A stretch of DNA of 64,000 bases, taken from assembly GCF_024372745.1 (NCBI RefSeq), contig NZ_VOTZ01000007.1, forward strand, positions 28,976 through 92,975, read 5' to 3'. The notes beneath the pieces are model-generated. The model saw nothing but the letters and a program-made list of their open reading frames with translations, did not search any database and had not been told where the DNA came from. The position numbers and the translations under genes are program-made. This DNA comes from Methanocalculus taiwanensis. GTDB taxonomy: Archaea; Halobacteriota; Methanomicrobia; Methanomicrobiales; Methanocorpusculaceae. Of the stretch, positions 17,067 to 25,051 are shown piece after piece. Position 1 is the stretch's first letter. Each line of letters begins with the position of its first letter.

Positions 17067-18105
17067 ATCCTGCTTTCAGAACGGTGGCTATGTCTTTGCC
17101 GGAAAGGCAGAGGATATCGCAGCGAGGTACGGGTTTTCCGAGGTGGCACGCCTCGCCTCAAATGAGAACCCCTCCCCTCCTTCTGAAGCGGCGCAGGCAG
17201 CAGCAGCTAGAGCCATTCTCTCATGTAACCGCTACCCTGGAACTACACATGGAGAGCTGATCAAAAAATTACAGGAGATCAATGGTTCATATCCTGTTGT
17301 CGCCGGAGCGGGGATGGATGGCGTCATCGAGACGGTTGTCCGATCGCTTATTGCCTGTGGCGATAGAGTGGTTGTCTCCTCACCCACCTTCTCTTTCTAT
17401 GGCCTTGCTGTTGGTGCACAGGGAGGTATTATTGATTATCTCCCCCGTGGTTCTTCCTATGAAGTTGATACAGAATCATTCATTACAGCTGCCAGGGATG
17501 CGAAACTCTCTTTCATCTGTTCTCCGAATAATCCCACCGGGACGGTGACAGCTCCTGAGGATATTGCGTGCATCCTTGAGAATATCAACGGTATCCTGTT
17601 CCTCGACAATGCATATGTCGAGTTTTCTGATGTTGATTATCTCCATCTTCTGGATCAGTATGACAACCTGATCATCGGGAGGACGATGTCAAAGGTCTAT
17701 GGACTAGCCGGATTCCGTGTCGGGTATGCGTTTGTCCCGGAATGGTTCAGACCCTGTTATATCCGGGCTGAGACCCCCTTTGCTCTGAATGCCGTATCTG
17801 AAGCTGCCGCCATCGGGGCCCTCTCAGATCGCTCCTATGCAGATCGCTATATCTCTCATGTTACAGAGTGGCGAAAACGCTTCCGTGAAGAGATCCCCTA
17901 CCCGGTTGCGCCGAGCGGTGCAAACTTCGTCATGATCGATCTTGCCCCCCGCACCGGGAAGGAGGCGATGGATGCACTGGCAAGGATGGGTGTGCTGGTC
18001 CGTTCATGCGAGAGCTTCCCCGGACTTGGAGAGACTTTTATCCGTGTCTCGATCGGCGCTGACTGGGAATGTGAACGCTTCCTCTCTGCTATTGTGTCAT
18101 TATGA
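17038..18105 (+). CDS. hisC: Histidinol-phosphate aminotransferase
   Basis: 355 residues from ATG 17038; CAGGAGTC upstream lies inside argD. Class I/II aminotransferase signatures: VARLASNENPSPPSEAA, AGAGMDGVIETVVRSLI, FICSPNNPTGTVTAPEDIA, and the PLP Lys region IIGRTMSKVYGLAGFRVGYA. It converts imidazole-acetol phosphate to histidinol phosphate. hisI and hisG lie far off at 61.6-63.2 kb, so the pathway is dispersed. It shares ATGA with the next gene. Confidence 0.93.
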   Translation: MKPSPRSLVRSCFQNGGYVFAGKAEDIAARYGFSEVARLASNENPSPPSEAAQAAAARAILSCNRYPGTTHGELIKKLQEINGSYPVVAGAGMDGVIETVVRSLIACGDRVVVSSPTFSFYGLAVGAQGGIIDYLPRGSSYEVDTESFITAARDAKLSFICSPNNPTGTVTAPEDIACILENINGILFLDNAYVEFSDVDYLHLLDQYDNLIIGRTMSKVYGLAGFRVGYAFVPEWFRPCYIRAETPFALNAVSEAAAIGALSDRSYADRYISHVTEWRKRFREEIPYPVAPSGANFVMIDLAPRTGKEAMDALARMGVLVRSCESFPGLGETFIRVSIGADWECERFLSAIVSL

Positions 18106-18617
18106 TGATCGGCTTGACCGGTGTTCCCGGAACCGGAAAAACGACTGTTGCCAATATCCTTGAAGAGAGGGGGATCTGTGTTGTCCGGATCAACGACACC
18201 ATTGCCCCATATGTGCTCGGGAAGGATCCTGACCGTGACACGACAATCATTGATGAAGAGCTCTGGGCAGCGGAGTTTGAGCCTGTTGATGGCGTGGTGG
18301 AAGGCCATCTTGCCCATCTCCTCCCCTGCGACCGGGTGGTGATCCTCAGGTGTGATCCGGATGTCCTTCTTGATCGGCTGATGAGCCGGGGGTATTCTCC
18401 TGAAAAAGCTGAAGAGAATGCCCTTGCAGAAGCGCTGGACAGCACACTTATCGAGGCCCTCGAGAACCATGATCCAGAAGTGATTTATGAGTTCGAGACG
18501 ACAGATACAACGAGCGAGACAGTTGCTGACTTTGTTCTGGATGTCAGGGCGGGAGATGCCTCCCCCTCACATGGCACCTGTGACTGGTCTCTCTATCTCA
18601 TGAACCGGATGCCATGA
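18102..18617 (+). CDS. Putative adenylate kinase (Fap7/hCINAP type)
   Basis: 171 residues: P-loop MIGLTGVPGTGKTTVANIL at the N-terminus, DTTIIDEELWAAEF, VEGHLAHLLPCDRVVILRCD and the lid-like LMSRGYSPEKAEENALAEAL. This is the short archaeal NMP-kinase group related to Fap7, which acts as adenylate kinase or ATPase and helps small-subunit ribosome maturation in eukaryotes. ATGA overlaps on both sides show tight translational coupling within the operon. Confidence 0.88.
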   Translation: MMIGLTGVPGTGKTTVANILEERGICVVRINDTIAPYVLGKDPDRDTTIIDEELWAAEFEPVDGVVEGHLAHLLPCDRVVILRCDPDVLLDRLMSRGYSPEKAEENALAEALDSTLIEALENHDPEVIYEFETTDTTSETVADFVLDVRAGDASPSHGTCDWSLYLMNRMP

Positions 18618-19219
18618 CCCTGGACCAGCTCCGCCCCTACATGACCGGGATTGTAACCCCGGTTGCACGGCTCTCGATACGCCTCGGCCTCACCCCGAAT
18701 ACCTGCACGGTACTCGCACTTGTAGCGGCAATGGTTGCCGGAACTGCATTCTGGTACCGCGAGATTGGCCTCGGTGTCCTCTTTGTCGCAGTGAATGCTT
18801 TTTTTGATGCAATAGATGGAGCTATTGCCCGCGAATTGGGATCTGCCGGTGTAAAGGGTGATTTCCTGGATCACGTGCTTGACCGCTACGCTGATATCTT
18901 CATCATCATCGGTATCTTTGCCGGAGGGTTTGCCTCATGGGAGGTCGGCGTCTTTGCACTCACCGGTGTGCTGATGTCATCGTATCTTGGAACCCAGGCC
19001 CAGGCGGTTGGGGTTGGCCGGTACTATGGCGGGCTTCTCGGGAGAGCCGACCGGCTGGTGCTGATCCTGCTTGCGGGGATTGCGGATATCCTCTTCCCGT
19101 CAGGGCTCTTCTCCTGGACATTCCTGGGAATAATGCTCCTGCTCTTTGGCTTCCTCGGGCATATCACAGCAATCCAGCGGTTTATGTTTGTCTGGCGGGA
19201 GCTGAACCGTTTAGAGTGA
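18614..19219 (+). CDS. CDP-alcohol phosphatidyltransferase (archaeal phospholipid synthesis)
   Basis: 201 residues, about six membrane helices. The family motif is present in full: DAIDGAIARELGS followed by GDFLDHVLDRYAD. The enzyme swaps CMP for an alcohol phosphate, and in archaea the product is probably archaetidylinositol phosphate or archaetidylglycerol phosphate. The exact alcohol is not certain. Last gene of the run; its 3' end overlaps the convergent exonuclease-like gene by 38 bp. Confidence 0.85.
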   Translation: MTLDQLRPYMTGIVTPVARLSIRLGLTPNTCTVLALVAAMVAGTAFWYREIGLGVLFVAVNAFFDAIDGAIARELGSAGVKGDFLDHVLDRYADIFIIIGIFAGGFASWEVGVFALTGVLMSSYLGTQAQAVGVGRYYGGLLGRADRLVLILLAGIADILFPSGLFSWTFLGIMLLLFGFLGHITAIQRFMFVWRELNRLE

Positions 19220-19856
19220 TCATAGCCTGGTAGATGGCAATGATCTGCTGCACCTCAGTGATGGTTCTTTGTTCAATTGCCTGTGTATCTCCTGCGTCCA
19301 CCATATCCCAGACAACACCCCCACCGGCTTTTGTCTCATTTCCAATGAACCGTTTCAGGAGATCGGTATGGGTGACCGGGTGCGGGATCGGATGGCGTTC
19401 TCTCAGGTAACCGATCCCGGCAGATGCGAGGTCGAGCACCCGGCAGCAGCAGAAGGTCTCGTAGAGGTCTTCTGCGGGGGCGATGCTGTTGATAAGTGCA
19501 CGCGAATAGAGGAAGGGGATGTCAAAGGTTCCGATTCCAACACCTGCTATGATCAGGTCAGCTTCATGCTTTTCCTTCCCTTTCAGTGTCTCCCATGCCT
19601 GTTGAAAGAGGGAATAGATTGCTGCCAGGAGATCCCGCTCGGATTCATATTCCCAGATCCAGTGCCCCTCTATCCCGGGTGAATCGATCTGAAACGGGTT
19701 GCAGCAGCTGAATGCACCTCCGATGAGATAGACTCCCGGAAGATGCGGGTTTGCGGCAAGTGAAGGGATTCTTGGCCTGCTTCGGAGCGGTCCCGGAACA
19801 TACGCCTCAAGGTCGAAGAAGAGGATGGTAGTGTGTTGTGGGTTCAGTCGTGCCAT
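19182..19856 (-). CDS. DnaQ/RNase H-fold exonuclease-like protein
   Basis: 224 residues. TILFFDLEAYVPG carries the DxE pair of motif I, LIIAGVGIGTFDIPFLYSRA fits motif II with its Asp, and RTITEVQQIIAIYQAM fits the place of motif III, but with Glu rather than the usual Asp. Activity is therefore uncertain. The C-terminus overlaps the lipid gene on the other strand. It sits 21 bp after the start of its upstream neighbour ahbC's stop and is probably the last gene of the heme operon transcript. Confidence 0.55.
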   Translation of the reverse strand: MARLNPQHTTILFFDLEAYVPGPLRSRPRIPSLAANPHLPGVYLIGGAFSCCNPFQIDSPGIEGHWIWEYESERDLLAAIYSLFQQAWETLKGKEKHEADLIIAGVGIGTFDIPFLYSRALINSIAPAEDLYETFCCCRVLDLASAGIGYLRERHPIPHPVTHTDLLKRFIGNETKAGGGVVWDMVDAGDTQAIEQRTITEVQQIIAIYQAMITLNGSAPARQT

Positions 19857-19877
19857 GTCTGTGAAGAATCGAGTGTG

Positions 19878-21065
19878 TTATTCATTTCCATTGAGGAAAC
19901 AGAAGGGATCTTCTGCATGGATATCTCCACGAAGCCGGAGCGCCCGTACCCTGCATCCGCCGCCGCAGAGGGTGAGATAGTGGCAGTCTCCACATCGTCC
20001 GGAAAATTTCGGTGACTTCTCCCTGAAAACAGAGAGGATCGGATGATCGCCCTCATCCCATATCCGGGAAAACGGCATATCCCGTACGGATCCGACACAG
20101 AGCTCTTCTGCCTGTGCAAACTGGCAGGGATAGACATTTCCCTCATGATCGATATTGGCAACCCGTGTCCCGGCACTGCATCCGCCCTTGAGGGATGCGA
20201 CAAGCTCTTCTGCCTCGGCGATATCATCGGCATTGTCACGTTTCATCGCTGCAAGGAGGTGGATTGCATCCTGGGGCGAATCGACAGTGAGGAATTCCAT
20301 CGTCTTTGGATCTGTCTCTTTTGCCCGGCTGTAGAGGAGTGTAAGCGCATTATGTACCTCATCGCCGGAGAGCTGGAGACGGTTATAGGCGTCTATTCCC
20401 CTCCCGCTTGGGACCAGCCAGTAGAGGCAGAACCGGGATGCCCCGATCTCTGCTGCGAGATCGATGAGTGCGGGGAGTTCAGCATAGTTCTCTCTTGTCA
20501 GCGTCACCCGGACACCGCACCTGATGCCTGCCTCCCTGCAATGTGCAAACGCAGCAATGGATCGTTCAAATGCGTCAGGCGATCCACGGAACCGGTTGTG
20601 GGTATCTGCGGTCGCACCATCAAGCGATATCCCGGCATAGCCTATCCCGGCTGCTTTGATCTTCGCTGCGATTTCCGGTGTGATCAGAGTACCGTTTGTC
20701 GAGAGGGCGGTCATGATGCCTTGTGTGCGGGCATGATCTGCGAGGGTGAAGATATCCTCCCTCATGAGCGGCTCGCCTCCGGTGAAGAGTATAAGGGGGA
20801 CTCCCATCTCCGCAAGGTCGTCGATGAGTGCTTTTGCCTCGTCTGTTGTCAGCTCGCTATTTCTGCCGTTTCCCGGCCCCGATCGGTTATAGCAGTGGAC
20901 GCAGTTCAGATTGCAGTGGTTTGTGAGGTTCCAGAAGATGACCGGCCGGAACTCGGCTGCATAGGCGAGGTATTCTCCACGGGATCCATTCCCTCCATTT
21001 TTTCTCTGATGCATCATGCCGCTGATTGTCCCTTTTCCATGGAGGCACTGGGTGATCCGGTTCAT
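19878..21065 (-). CDS. ahbC: 12,18-didecarboxysiroheme deacetylase, radical SAM (AhbC)
   Basis: 395 residues. FWNLTNHCNLNCVHCYNRSG holds the CxxxCxxC cluster ligand set, then LILFTGGEPLMREDI (SAM-binding GGE) and AGISLDGATADTHNRFRG. The C-terminal CGDCHYLTLCGGGCRVRALR gives an auxiliary-cluster Cys set. By order and by similarity to the NirJ1 group this is AhbC, which turns 12,18-didecarboxysiroheme into Fe-coproporphyrin III. The ATG overlaps the ahbB stop (ATGA). AhbC and AhbD are separated here by motif style and could be swapped. Confidence 0.8.
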   Translation of the reverse strand: MNRITQCLHGKGTISGMMHQRKNGGNGSRGEYLAYAAEFRPVIFWNLTNHCNLNCVHCYNRSGPGNGRNSELTTDEAKALIDDLAEMGVPLILFTGGEPLMREDIFTLADHARTQGIMTALSTNGTLITPEIAAKIKAAGIGYAGISLDGATADTHNRFRGSPDAFERSIAAFAHCREAGIRCGVRVTLTRENYAELPALIDLAAEIGASRFCLYWLVPSGRGIDAYNRLQLSGDEVHNALTLLYSRAKETDPKTMEFLTVDSPQDAIHLLAAMKRDNADDIAEAEELVASLKGGCSAGTRVANIDHEGNVYPCQFAQAEELCVGSVRDMPFSRIWDEGDHPILSVFREKSPKFSGRCGDCHYLTLCGGGCRVRALRLRGDIHAEDPFCFLNGNE

Positions 21066-21544
21066 CTGATTCTCTCTCCTGTCTCATCGATCCGGACTGC
21101 CGGGACACGCTTTAACTCTTCGGTACTGAAGAGCACCTGGTAGTCAGTGATCCCTTCTTTCCCCGCAAACTGGCTCACAATGAAATATACTTCGCTTTCT
21201 GTACGGTTATGATGAACGGTATAGACAGAGTACTCCCATTTCCCGGGAACCGGCTTTCTCAGGTAGCAGTGCGATACTCCAGGAAGAGCCGCAAGCCTTG
21301 AGTACCCGTCCCATCCCTCATGTACATTCCATGCGACAAGTGCGTTTGCAGCAATTCCGATCTCCCGCTGGTTTATCCGTGCCCGGATCTTCCTGATGAT
21401 CCCTGTATCTTTCATCCTCTGTATGCGGGATATGACCTCATCTTCTGTGATACCGGTCCGCTTTCCGATCTCTGCAAATGGTTGCTGTATCATCGGCATG
21501 CCGGGTTCGAGTTCTCGCAGGATCGATTGGTCAGTCTTATCCAT
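21062..21544 (-). CDS. ahbB: Siroheme decarboxylase subunit B (Lrp/AsnC-like)
   Basis: 160 residues from ATG 21544, preceded by CCGGAGGG; it overlaps ahbA by 8 bp. N-terminal winged helix (FAEIGKRTGITEDEVISRI, MKDTGIIRKIRARINQRE), then the catalytic Lrp-like part with LVAWNVHEGWDGYSRLAALP, GVSHCYLRKP and KWEYSVYTVHHNR. AhbA and AhbB together remove two carboxyl groups from siroheme. Lrp-like ancestry explains the DNA-binding-type domain. Confidence 0.87.
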   Translation of the reverse strand: MDKTDQSILRELEPGMPMIQQPFAEIGKRTGITEDEVISRIQRMKDTGIIRKIRARINQREIGIAANALVAWNVHEGWDGYSRLAALPGVSHCYLRKPVPGKWEYSVYTVHHNRTESEVYFIVSQFAGKEGITDYQVLFSTEELKRVPAVRIDETGERIR

Positions 21545-22031
21545 CTGATCCCTCCGGGATGCACCTGAACCGGACATCGATCTTGTAGGATCGGATGGTG
21601 GGGAGGCTGATCATATCCTCATCCGGGATCCCGGCTTTCGTCTGAATCTCCTCTATTATTCTCTCGATCTCCCCATTGCTCCTCCCGGCGATGGTGAACC
21701 AGATGGAGTAGTGGTGATCCCGCCGGTAGTTATGGGAGACTTCAGGGTAGCTGTTGATGATTGCTGCAACCTCATCTATCCGCTCTTCCGGGATGTGAAA
21801 AGCGATGAGTGTTCCGGCATTGAGGCCGAATTTCCGGGATTCAAGGACTGGTGAGATATTCCTGATGACCCCGGATTCGCTCAGGCGTGAGATTCTTTGC
21901 AGGCATTCTTCTTCAGAAACGCCGATTTGTTCTCCTATTGCCTGCCAGGGGCGGGGAGTGAGGGGCAGATCGTCCTGCAGGGCATCAAGGAGAAGGAGGT
22001 CCGTTGTATCAATCCTGTTATCTTTTCTAAT
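21537..22031 (-). CDS. ahbA: Siroheme decarboxylase subunit A, probable ATT start
   Basis: 164 residues. Conserved body: ALQDDLPLTPRPWQAIGEQI, LSESGVIRNISPVLESRKFG, VSHNYRRDHHYSIWFTIAGR. GGAGGTGA, which contains the ahbD stop codon, lies just before GACT and then ATT at 22031-22029. No ATG, GTG or TTG follows before the conserved domain. The only upstream in-frame ATG (22085) would overlap ahbD by 50 bp and lacks a ribosome site. I therefore place the start at ATT. Partner of AhbB. Confidence 0.8.
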   Translation of the reverse strand: MRKDNRIDTTDLLLLDALQDDLPLTPRPWQAIGEQIGVSEEECLQRISRLSESGVIRNISPVLESRKFGLNAGTLIAFHIPEERIDEVAAIINSYPEVSHNYRRDHHYSIWFTIAGRSNGEIERIIEEIQTKAGIPDEDMISLPTIRSYKIDVRFRCIPEGSDG

Positions 22032-22035
22032 AGTC

Positions 22036-23118
22036 TCACCTCCCTGGCTGGTATGAACACCAGGGATCTTCTGCGAATATCTCATTTGTAGAGTGTTTTG
22101 GTGTGGCAAGACCATCGCACCAGCGGGGCGAGGAAGCCGGGCTCTGGTATGCCCGTGCCCGGCATCCGCCACACACTGTCTTATAGGTGCAGCGGCCACA
22201 TTTTCCCGTGATATTGTCCAGGTTACGGAGTTTTGAAAAAAGGTCCGACCTGTACCAGATATCCATAAATGACGTTTTTTTCAGGTTTCCGGCAGATACC
22301 GGGAGGTAGGGGCAGGGTGTCACCTCGCCGGTTGCATAGATCCGGCAGTAGGTGATCCCGGCGAGGCATCCCCGACCCCACTGCGGGTTTTTGATTCCAA
22401 GATCATCTGCAATCCTCCTGAACTGCGGGGCACATGTCGGCCGGATATTCAGGCCGCTATGTTGGTATCTGATCAGGACGTCGCGGATGATCCCCTCATA
22501 TTCCTCTGGTGTGCTGAGGCTGATTTCTTCGCCCCGGCCGGTCTGGACCGGGAAGAAGAGGTGATAGTCTTTCACTCCTTTGCTTTCGCCAAAGTTGATG
22601 AGAGATTCGATATCCCCGAGAACAGGCCTGGTCACCGTCATGTTGATCTGCACAGGAATATCTGCTGCATTACAGGAGTCGATTGCATGCACTGCCCGCT
22701 CCCATGCCCCATCCAAGCCACGGAATGCGTCATGGATGGCGGGGTCAGTCGAGTCAAGGCTGATTGCAACGGCCTTTATCCCAGCCATCTTCAGGCGGCG
22801 TACCATCTCTTTGTCAAGATAGTATCCTGAGGTGCCCATCACCATCCTGAGCCCTTTCTCTGTTCCGTAGGCTGCTATCTCGCAGATATCTTCCCGGAGC
22901 AGGGGTTCGCCCCCGCTCAGGACAAGGATCGGACTGCCAACGTCCGCGATCTGATCGATTACCTCCTTTGCCTCGTATGTGGAGAGGATGCCCTCCGGCT
23001 CGCTATTCCCTGCATCCACATAGCAGTGGGCGCATTTCAGCGGGCAGCGGAGGGTGATGTTCCATGATATAAGGCGGGGAGGGCCCGGCTCTCTCTTCTG
23101 AAGATTGTGGATGGACAT
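22036..23118 (-). CDS. ahbD: Heme synthase, radical SAM (AhbD/NirJ2-like)
   Basis: 360 residues. LISWNITLRCPLKCAHCYVD binds the SAM cluster; LVLSGGEPLLREDI and VAISLDSTDPAIHDAFRG follow. The C-terminal CGRCTYKTVCGGCRARAYQS and a late EDPWCSYQPGR complete a SPASM-type Cys set. Close to the NirJ2 group, whose archaeal members oxidatively decarboxylate Fe-coproporphyrin III to heme b. It is the second gene of the operon; its stop TGA is part of the ahbA ribosome site. Confidence 0.82.
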   Translation of the reverse strand: MSIHNLQKREPGPPRLISWNITLRCPLKCAHCYVDAGNSEPEGILSTYEAKEVIDQIADVGSPILVLSGGEPLLREDICEIAAYGTEKGLRMVMGTSGYYLDKEMVRRLKMAGIKAVAISLDSTDPAIHDAFRGLDGAWERAVHAIDSCNAADIPVQINMTVTRPVLGDIESLINFGESKGVKDYHLFFPVQTGRGEEISLSTPEEYEGIIRDVLIRYQHSGLNIRPTCAPQFRRIADDLGIKNPQWGRGCLAGITYCRIYATGEVTPCPYLPVSAGNLKKTSFMDIWYRSDLFSKLRNLDNITGKCGRCTYKTVCGGCRARAYQSPASSPRWCDGLATPKHSTNEIFAEDPWCSYQPGR

Positions 23119-23709
23119 TCAGCTCTTCTTCTCTATTTCTTCCAGGACTGATCTGATCCGGCGCAGCTCATCTATGACCGGATCCTTTGATCGTGGCACT
23201 ACGGTTTCGCCTCCCGATTCGGTTGCAATGGCAGGGCCGGATCTGACATATCCCATGATCAGTTCCCGGAGCTCTTCTGCACCGGTGATGCCGTTTAAGC
23301 AGAGCTCTGCCATCTGCTGTGCCGAGTAGCCTGCTGTCTGGAGATGGAGGGAGGAGATCCCAAAGAACCGCATGACGGGACCCTGGTGGATATCGACGTT
23401 TGTGATCCTCGAATAGGGAACAATTGCGTTCTGCCGGAACCAGACGCCACGCCTCCAGCTGATCTCTGTTGGTGTCAGTTCGTAGATGATTGACCTGTAG
23501 TAAAGCCCAAGCCAGTAGAGGATGAAGAGGAGCACCGCTACAATCGGGATGGTGATGATCAGGCCGGTGATATCCGGCGTTACCGCGAGGATGCTGATGC
23601 AGAACCCTCCAAGAAGGATGAGGGAGATTACGTACATGAGATAGTAGTACTTCTTCAGGGCTGGATCGGGGTTGAAAGCCTCGCCGATCCGGTATGGCTG
23701 CGTGGTCAT
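23119..23709 (-). CDS. Membrane PH-domain protein (bPH2, YdbS-like)
   Basis: 196 residues from ATG 23709. Two membrane helices (YYYLMYVISLILLGGFCI and LIITIPIVAVLLFILYWLG) precede a bacterial PH domain with SIIYELTPTEISWRRGVWFR, IVPYSRITNVDIHQGPVMRF and GISSLHLQTAGY. The C-terminal helix DPVIDELRRIRSVLEEIEKK may be a short coiled coil. Function unknown. The stop TGA touches the ahbD ATG, so it leads the heme operon. A TATA box 22-29 nt before this ATG makes the longer ATG at 23784 unlikely. Confidence 0.75.
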   Translation of the reverse strand: MTTQPYRIGEAFNPDPALKKYYYLMYVISLILLGGFCISILAVTPDITGLIITIPIVAVLLFILYWLGLYYRSIIYELTPTEISWRRGVWFRQNAIVPYSRITNVDIHQGPVMRFFGISSLHLQTAGYSAQQMAELCLNGITGAEELRELIMGYVRSGPAIATESGGETVVPRSKDPVIDELRRIRSVLEEIEKKS

Positions 23710-23730
23710 GAAAGAGTACTCGTGGTCTGA

Positions 23731-23738
23731 ATATAAAG
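23731..23738 (-). promoter_or_regulatory. TATA box of the PH-domain/ahbDABC operon
   Basis: The - strand reads CCCTTTATATTCAG, with the box centred about 26 nt before ATG 23709. Transcription would then start at or within a few nt of the ATG, i.e. a leaderless mRNA. This supports the 23709 start. Confidence 0.55.
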
Positions 23739-23917
23739 GGATTGCGTGGGAATGGGTGAGCCTTCTCTTGTATGGCTCCTTCATTCCATACAGTTAACAC
23801 TGTGCTGTCAGTGCGTATGAGAGTCTTATAATGTGCTCATGTTATCTATAACCAATTCTTCATATTATAATGTTTGCAACCGAAATCTATAATATTCTAT
23901 AGCGACTGTATGTCTAT

Positions 23918-24178
23918 ATGTCAATGACGTCAGTTCAGCTCCGGCCAGAGACAAAAGAAAAACTCAATGATCTGAAGATTCATCCAAGGGAAACATACGA
24001 TGAACTCATAAATCGCCTTGCTGATGCAGCATATGATGATGAGCCTCTTTCCCCGGATGAAATTGAAAGTTTAAAAGTAAGTGAAGAGGACATCAAGGCA
24101 GGCCGTTACCGGACTCTCCGGGATATAATGTGTGATCTTGGTGATGATCAGATAATACGGCAACTCGGTGAGGAATAA
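23918..24178 (+). CDS. VapB-like antitoxin
   Basis: 86 residues: SMTSVQLRPETKEKLNDLKI then HPRETYDELINRLADAAYDD and EDIKAGRYRTLRDIMCDLGD. It is a paralog of the antitoxin at 4372. The TAA stop and the toxin ATG share bases (TAATG), giving tight coupling. The AT-rich stretch 23820-23917 contains repeated ATAATATT-like words, a likely promoter/operator region. Confidence 0.8.
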   Translation: MSMTSVQLRPETKEKLNDLKIHPRETYDELINRLADAAYDDEPLSPDEIESLKVSEEDIKAGRYRTLRDIMCDLGDDQIIRQLGEE

Positions 24179-24444
24179 TGTTCAGGGTCCTCTTAACACC
24201 TTCTGCTGAGAAATCATTTGCTGCATTACCACGGGTCGCTCGTATAAGAATAGGTATCGCTCTGGAGAAGTATGCTGCCGATCCATCAATCCGTCACGAT
24301 GTCAGAAAGGTGCGAGGATATCCTCCTGATAAACCACGTTATCGTTTGAGGGTGGGAGATTATAGAATATTATTTCAGATATTCCAGGATAAGTTGGTAA
24401 TATGTGTGGTTGCACTTGGGAAGAAGGAGAATTTTCATTATTGA
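24178..24444 (+). CDS. RelE-family toxin, intact
   Basis: 88 residues: FRVLLTPSAEKSFAALPRVA, then DVRKVRGYPPDKPRYRLRVG, DYRILFQIFQDKLVICVVAL and GKKENFHY. The RLRVGDYRI strand and the final basic or aromatic tail fit RelE mRNA interferases. It serves as the intact reference for the frameshifted toxin at 4619. Starts on the stop of its antitoxin. Confidence 0.88.
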   Translation: MFRVLLTPSAEKSFAALPRVARIRIGIALEKYAADPSIRHDVRKVRGYPPDKPRYRLRVGDYRILFQIFQDKLVICVVALGKKENFHY

Positions 24445-24534
24445 TTTTTCGATACAAAAAACGAAGAAAAGAATAGTGCTATGTTTCAGCCCAACGAAAT
24501 ATCCGGGAAAAAGACATAATCACAGCTTTAATGA

Positions 24535-24603
24535 TCACCTCAACACAACCAGCAGAATTACACCGATGACCGGTGCTGAAGCCCGTTCATCCAGATTTCC
24601 CAT
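24535..24603 (-). pseudogene. Truncated archaeal pilin-like relic
   Basis: A 22-codon frame beginning 1 bp after the dfx stop reads MGNLDERASAPVIGVIL then LVVLR and stop. The DERASAPVIGVILLVV stretch matches the class III signal and hydrophobic start of archaeal type IV pilins (usual form SPVIGVILMVA). The rest of a pilin is missing. The remainder of 24445-24604 shows nothing else. Confidence 0.4.
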
Positions 24604-24604
24604 T

Positions 24605-24982
24605 CTATCGGTCCGCCCAGAGCAGATGGATGTTGCAGAACTCCCGTACTTTGACTGGCTCATCATCTGTTTCGAAGTATGCCGTTGGTGCCATCCCCGG
24701 CTTTAACTGGGCAAGACAGGTGCCATTCTTTGTCTGGAGCTCGATCCATTCGACGTAGTGGTTTGGCTCCATCGGGTGCGGAGTTGAGCCGACAGTGACA
24801 ACATATCCTTTCCCTGACTTTTCTATGATCGGGACATGCTTCTCGGTGGTCTTATCTGCGGTCTGTTCGATCAAAAGCTCCATCTCCTTTCCGCAGCAGA
24901 CGAGTTTTCCGTTTCCGCTGTGCATGACGCTGGTGATGTTTCCGCAGACGCTACATTTGTAGATCTGATGCAGTTCTGTCAT
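24605..24982 (-). CDS. dfx: Desulfoferrodoxin (superoxide reductase)
   Basis: 125 residues. The N-terminal desulforedoxin domain binds one Fe with YKCSVCGNITSVMHSG and VCCGKEM. The catalytic domain has KHVPIIEKSGKGYVVTVGST, HPMEPNHYVEWIELQTKNG and REFCNIHLLW, which supply the His4Cys iron site. It reduces superoxide to peroxide. It lies 69 bp downstream of fprA, with an AT-rich TTTTATTATT about 35 nt before its ATG, so it may have its own promoter as well. Confidence 0.95.
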   Translation of the reverse strand: MTELHQIYKCSVCGNITSVMHSGNGKLVCCGKEMELLIEQTADKTTEKHVPIIEKSGKGYVVTVGSTPHPMEPNHYVEWIELQTKNGTCLAQLKPGMAPTAYFETDDEPVKVREFCNIHLLWADR

Positions 24983-25051
24983 AGTGAGATACTACACGGG
25001 TTTGGAATAATAAAATGATTGGTGTGGTGGTTTATTTAATCAACATGATGC

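Noticed and set aside
20043..21143. 366-codon open frame on the + strand
   Set aside because: Fully antisense to ahbC and ahbB. GC-rich codon bias creates long antisense frames, and no motif was seen.
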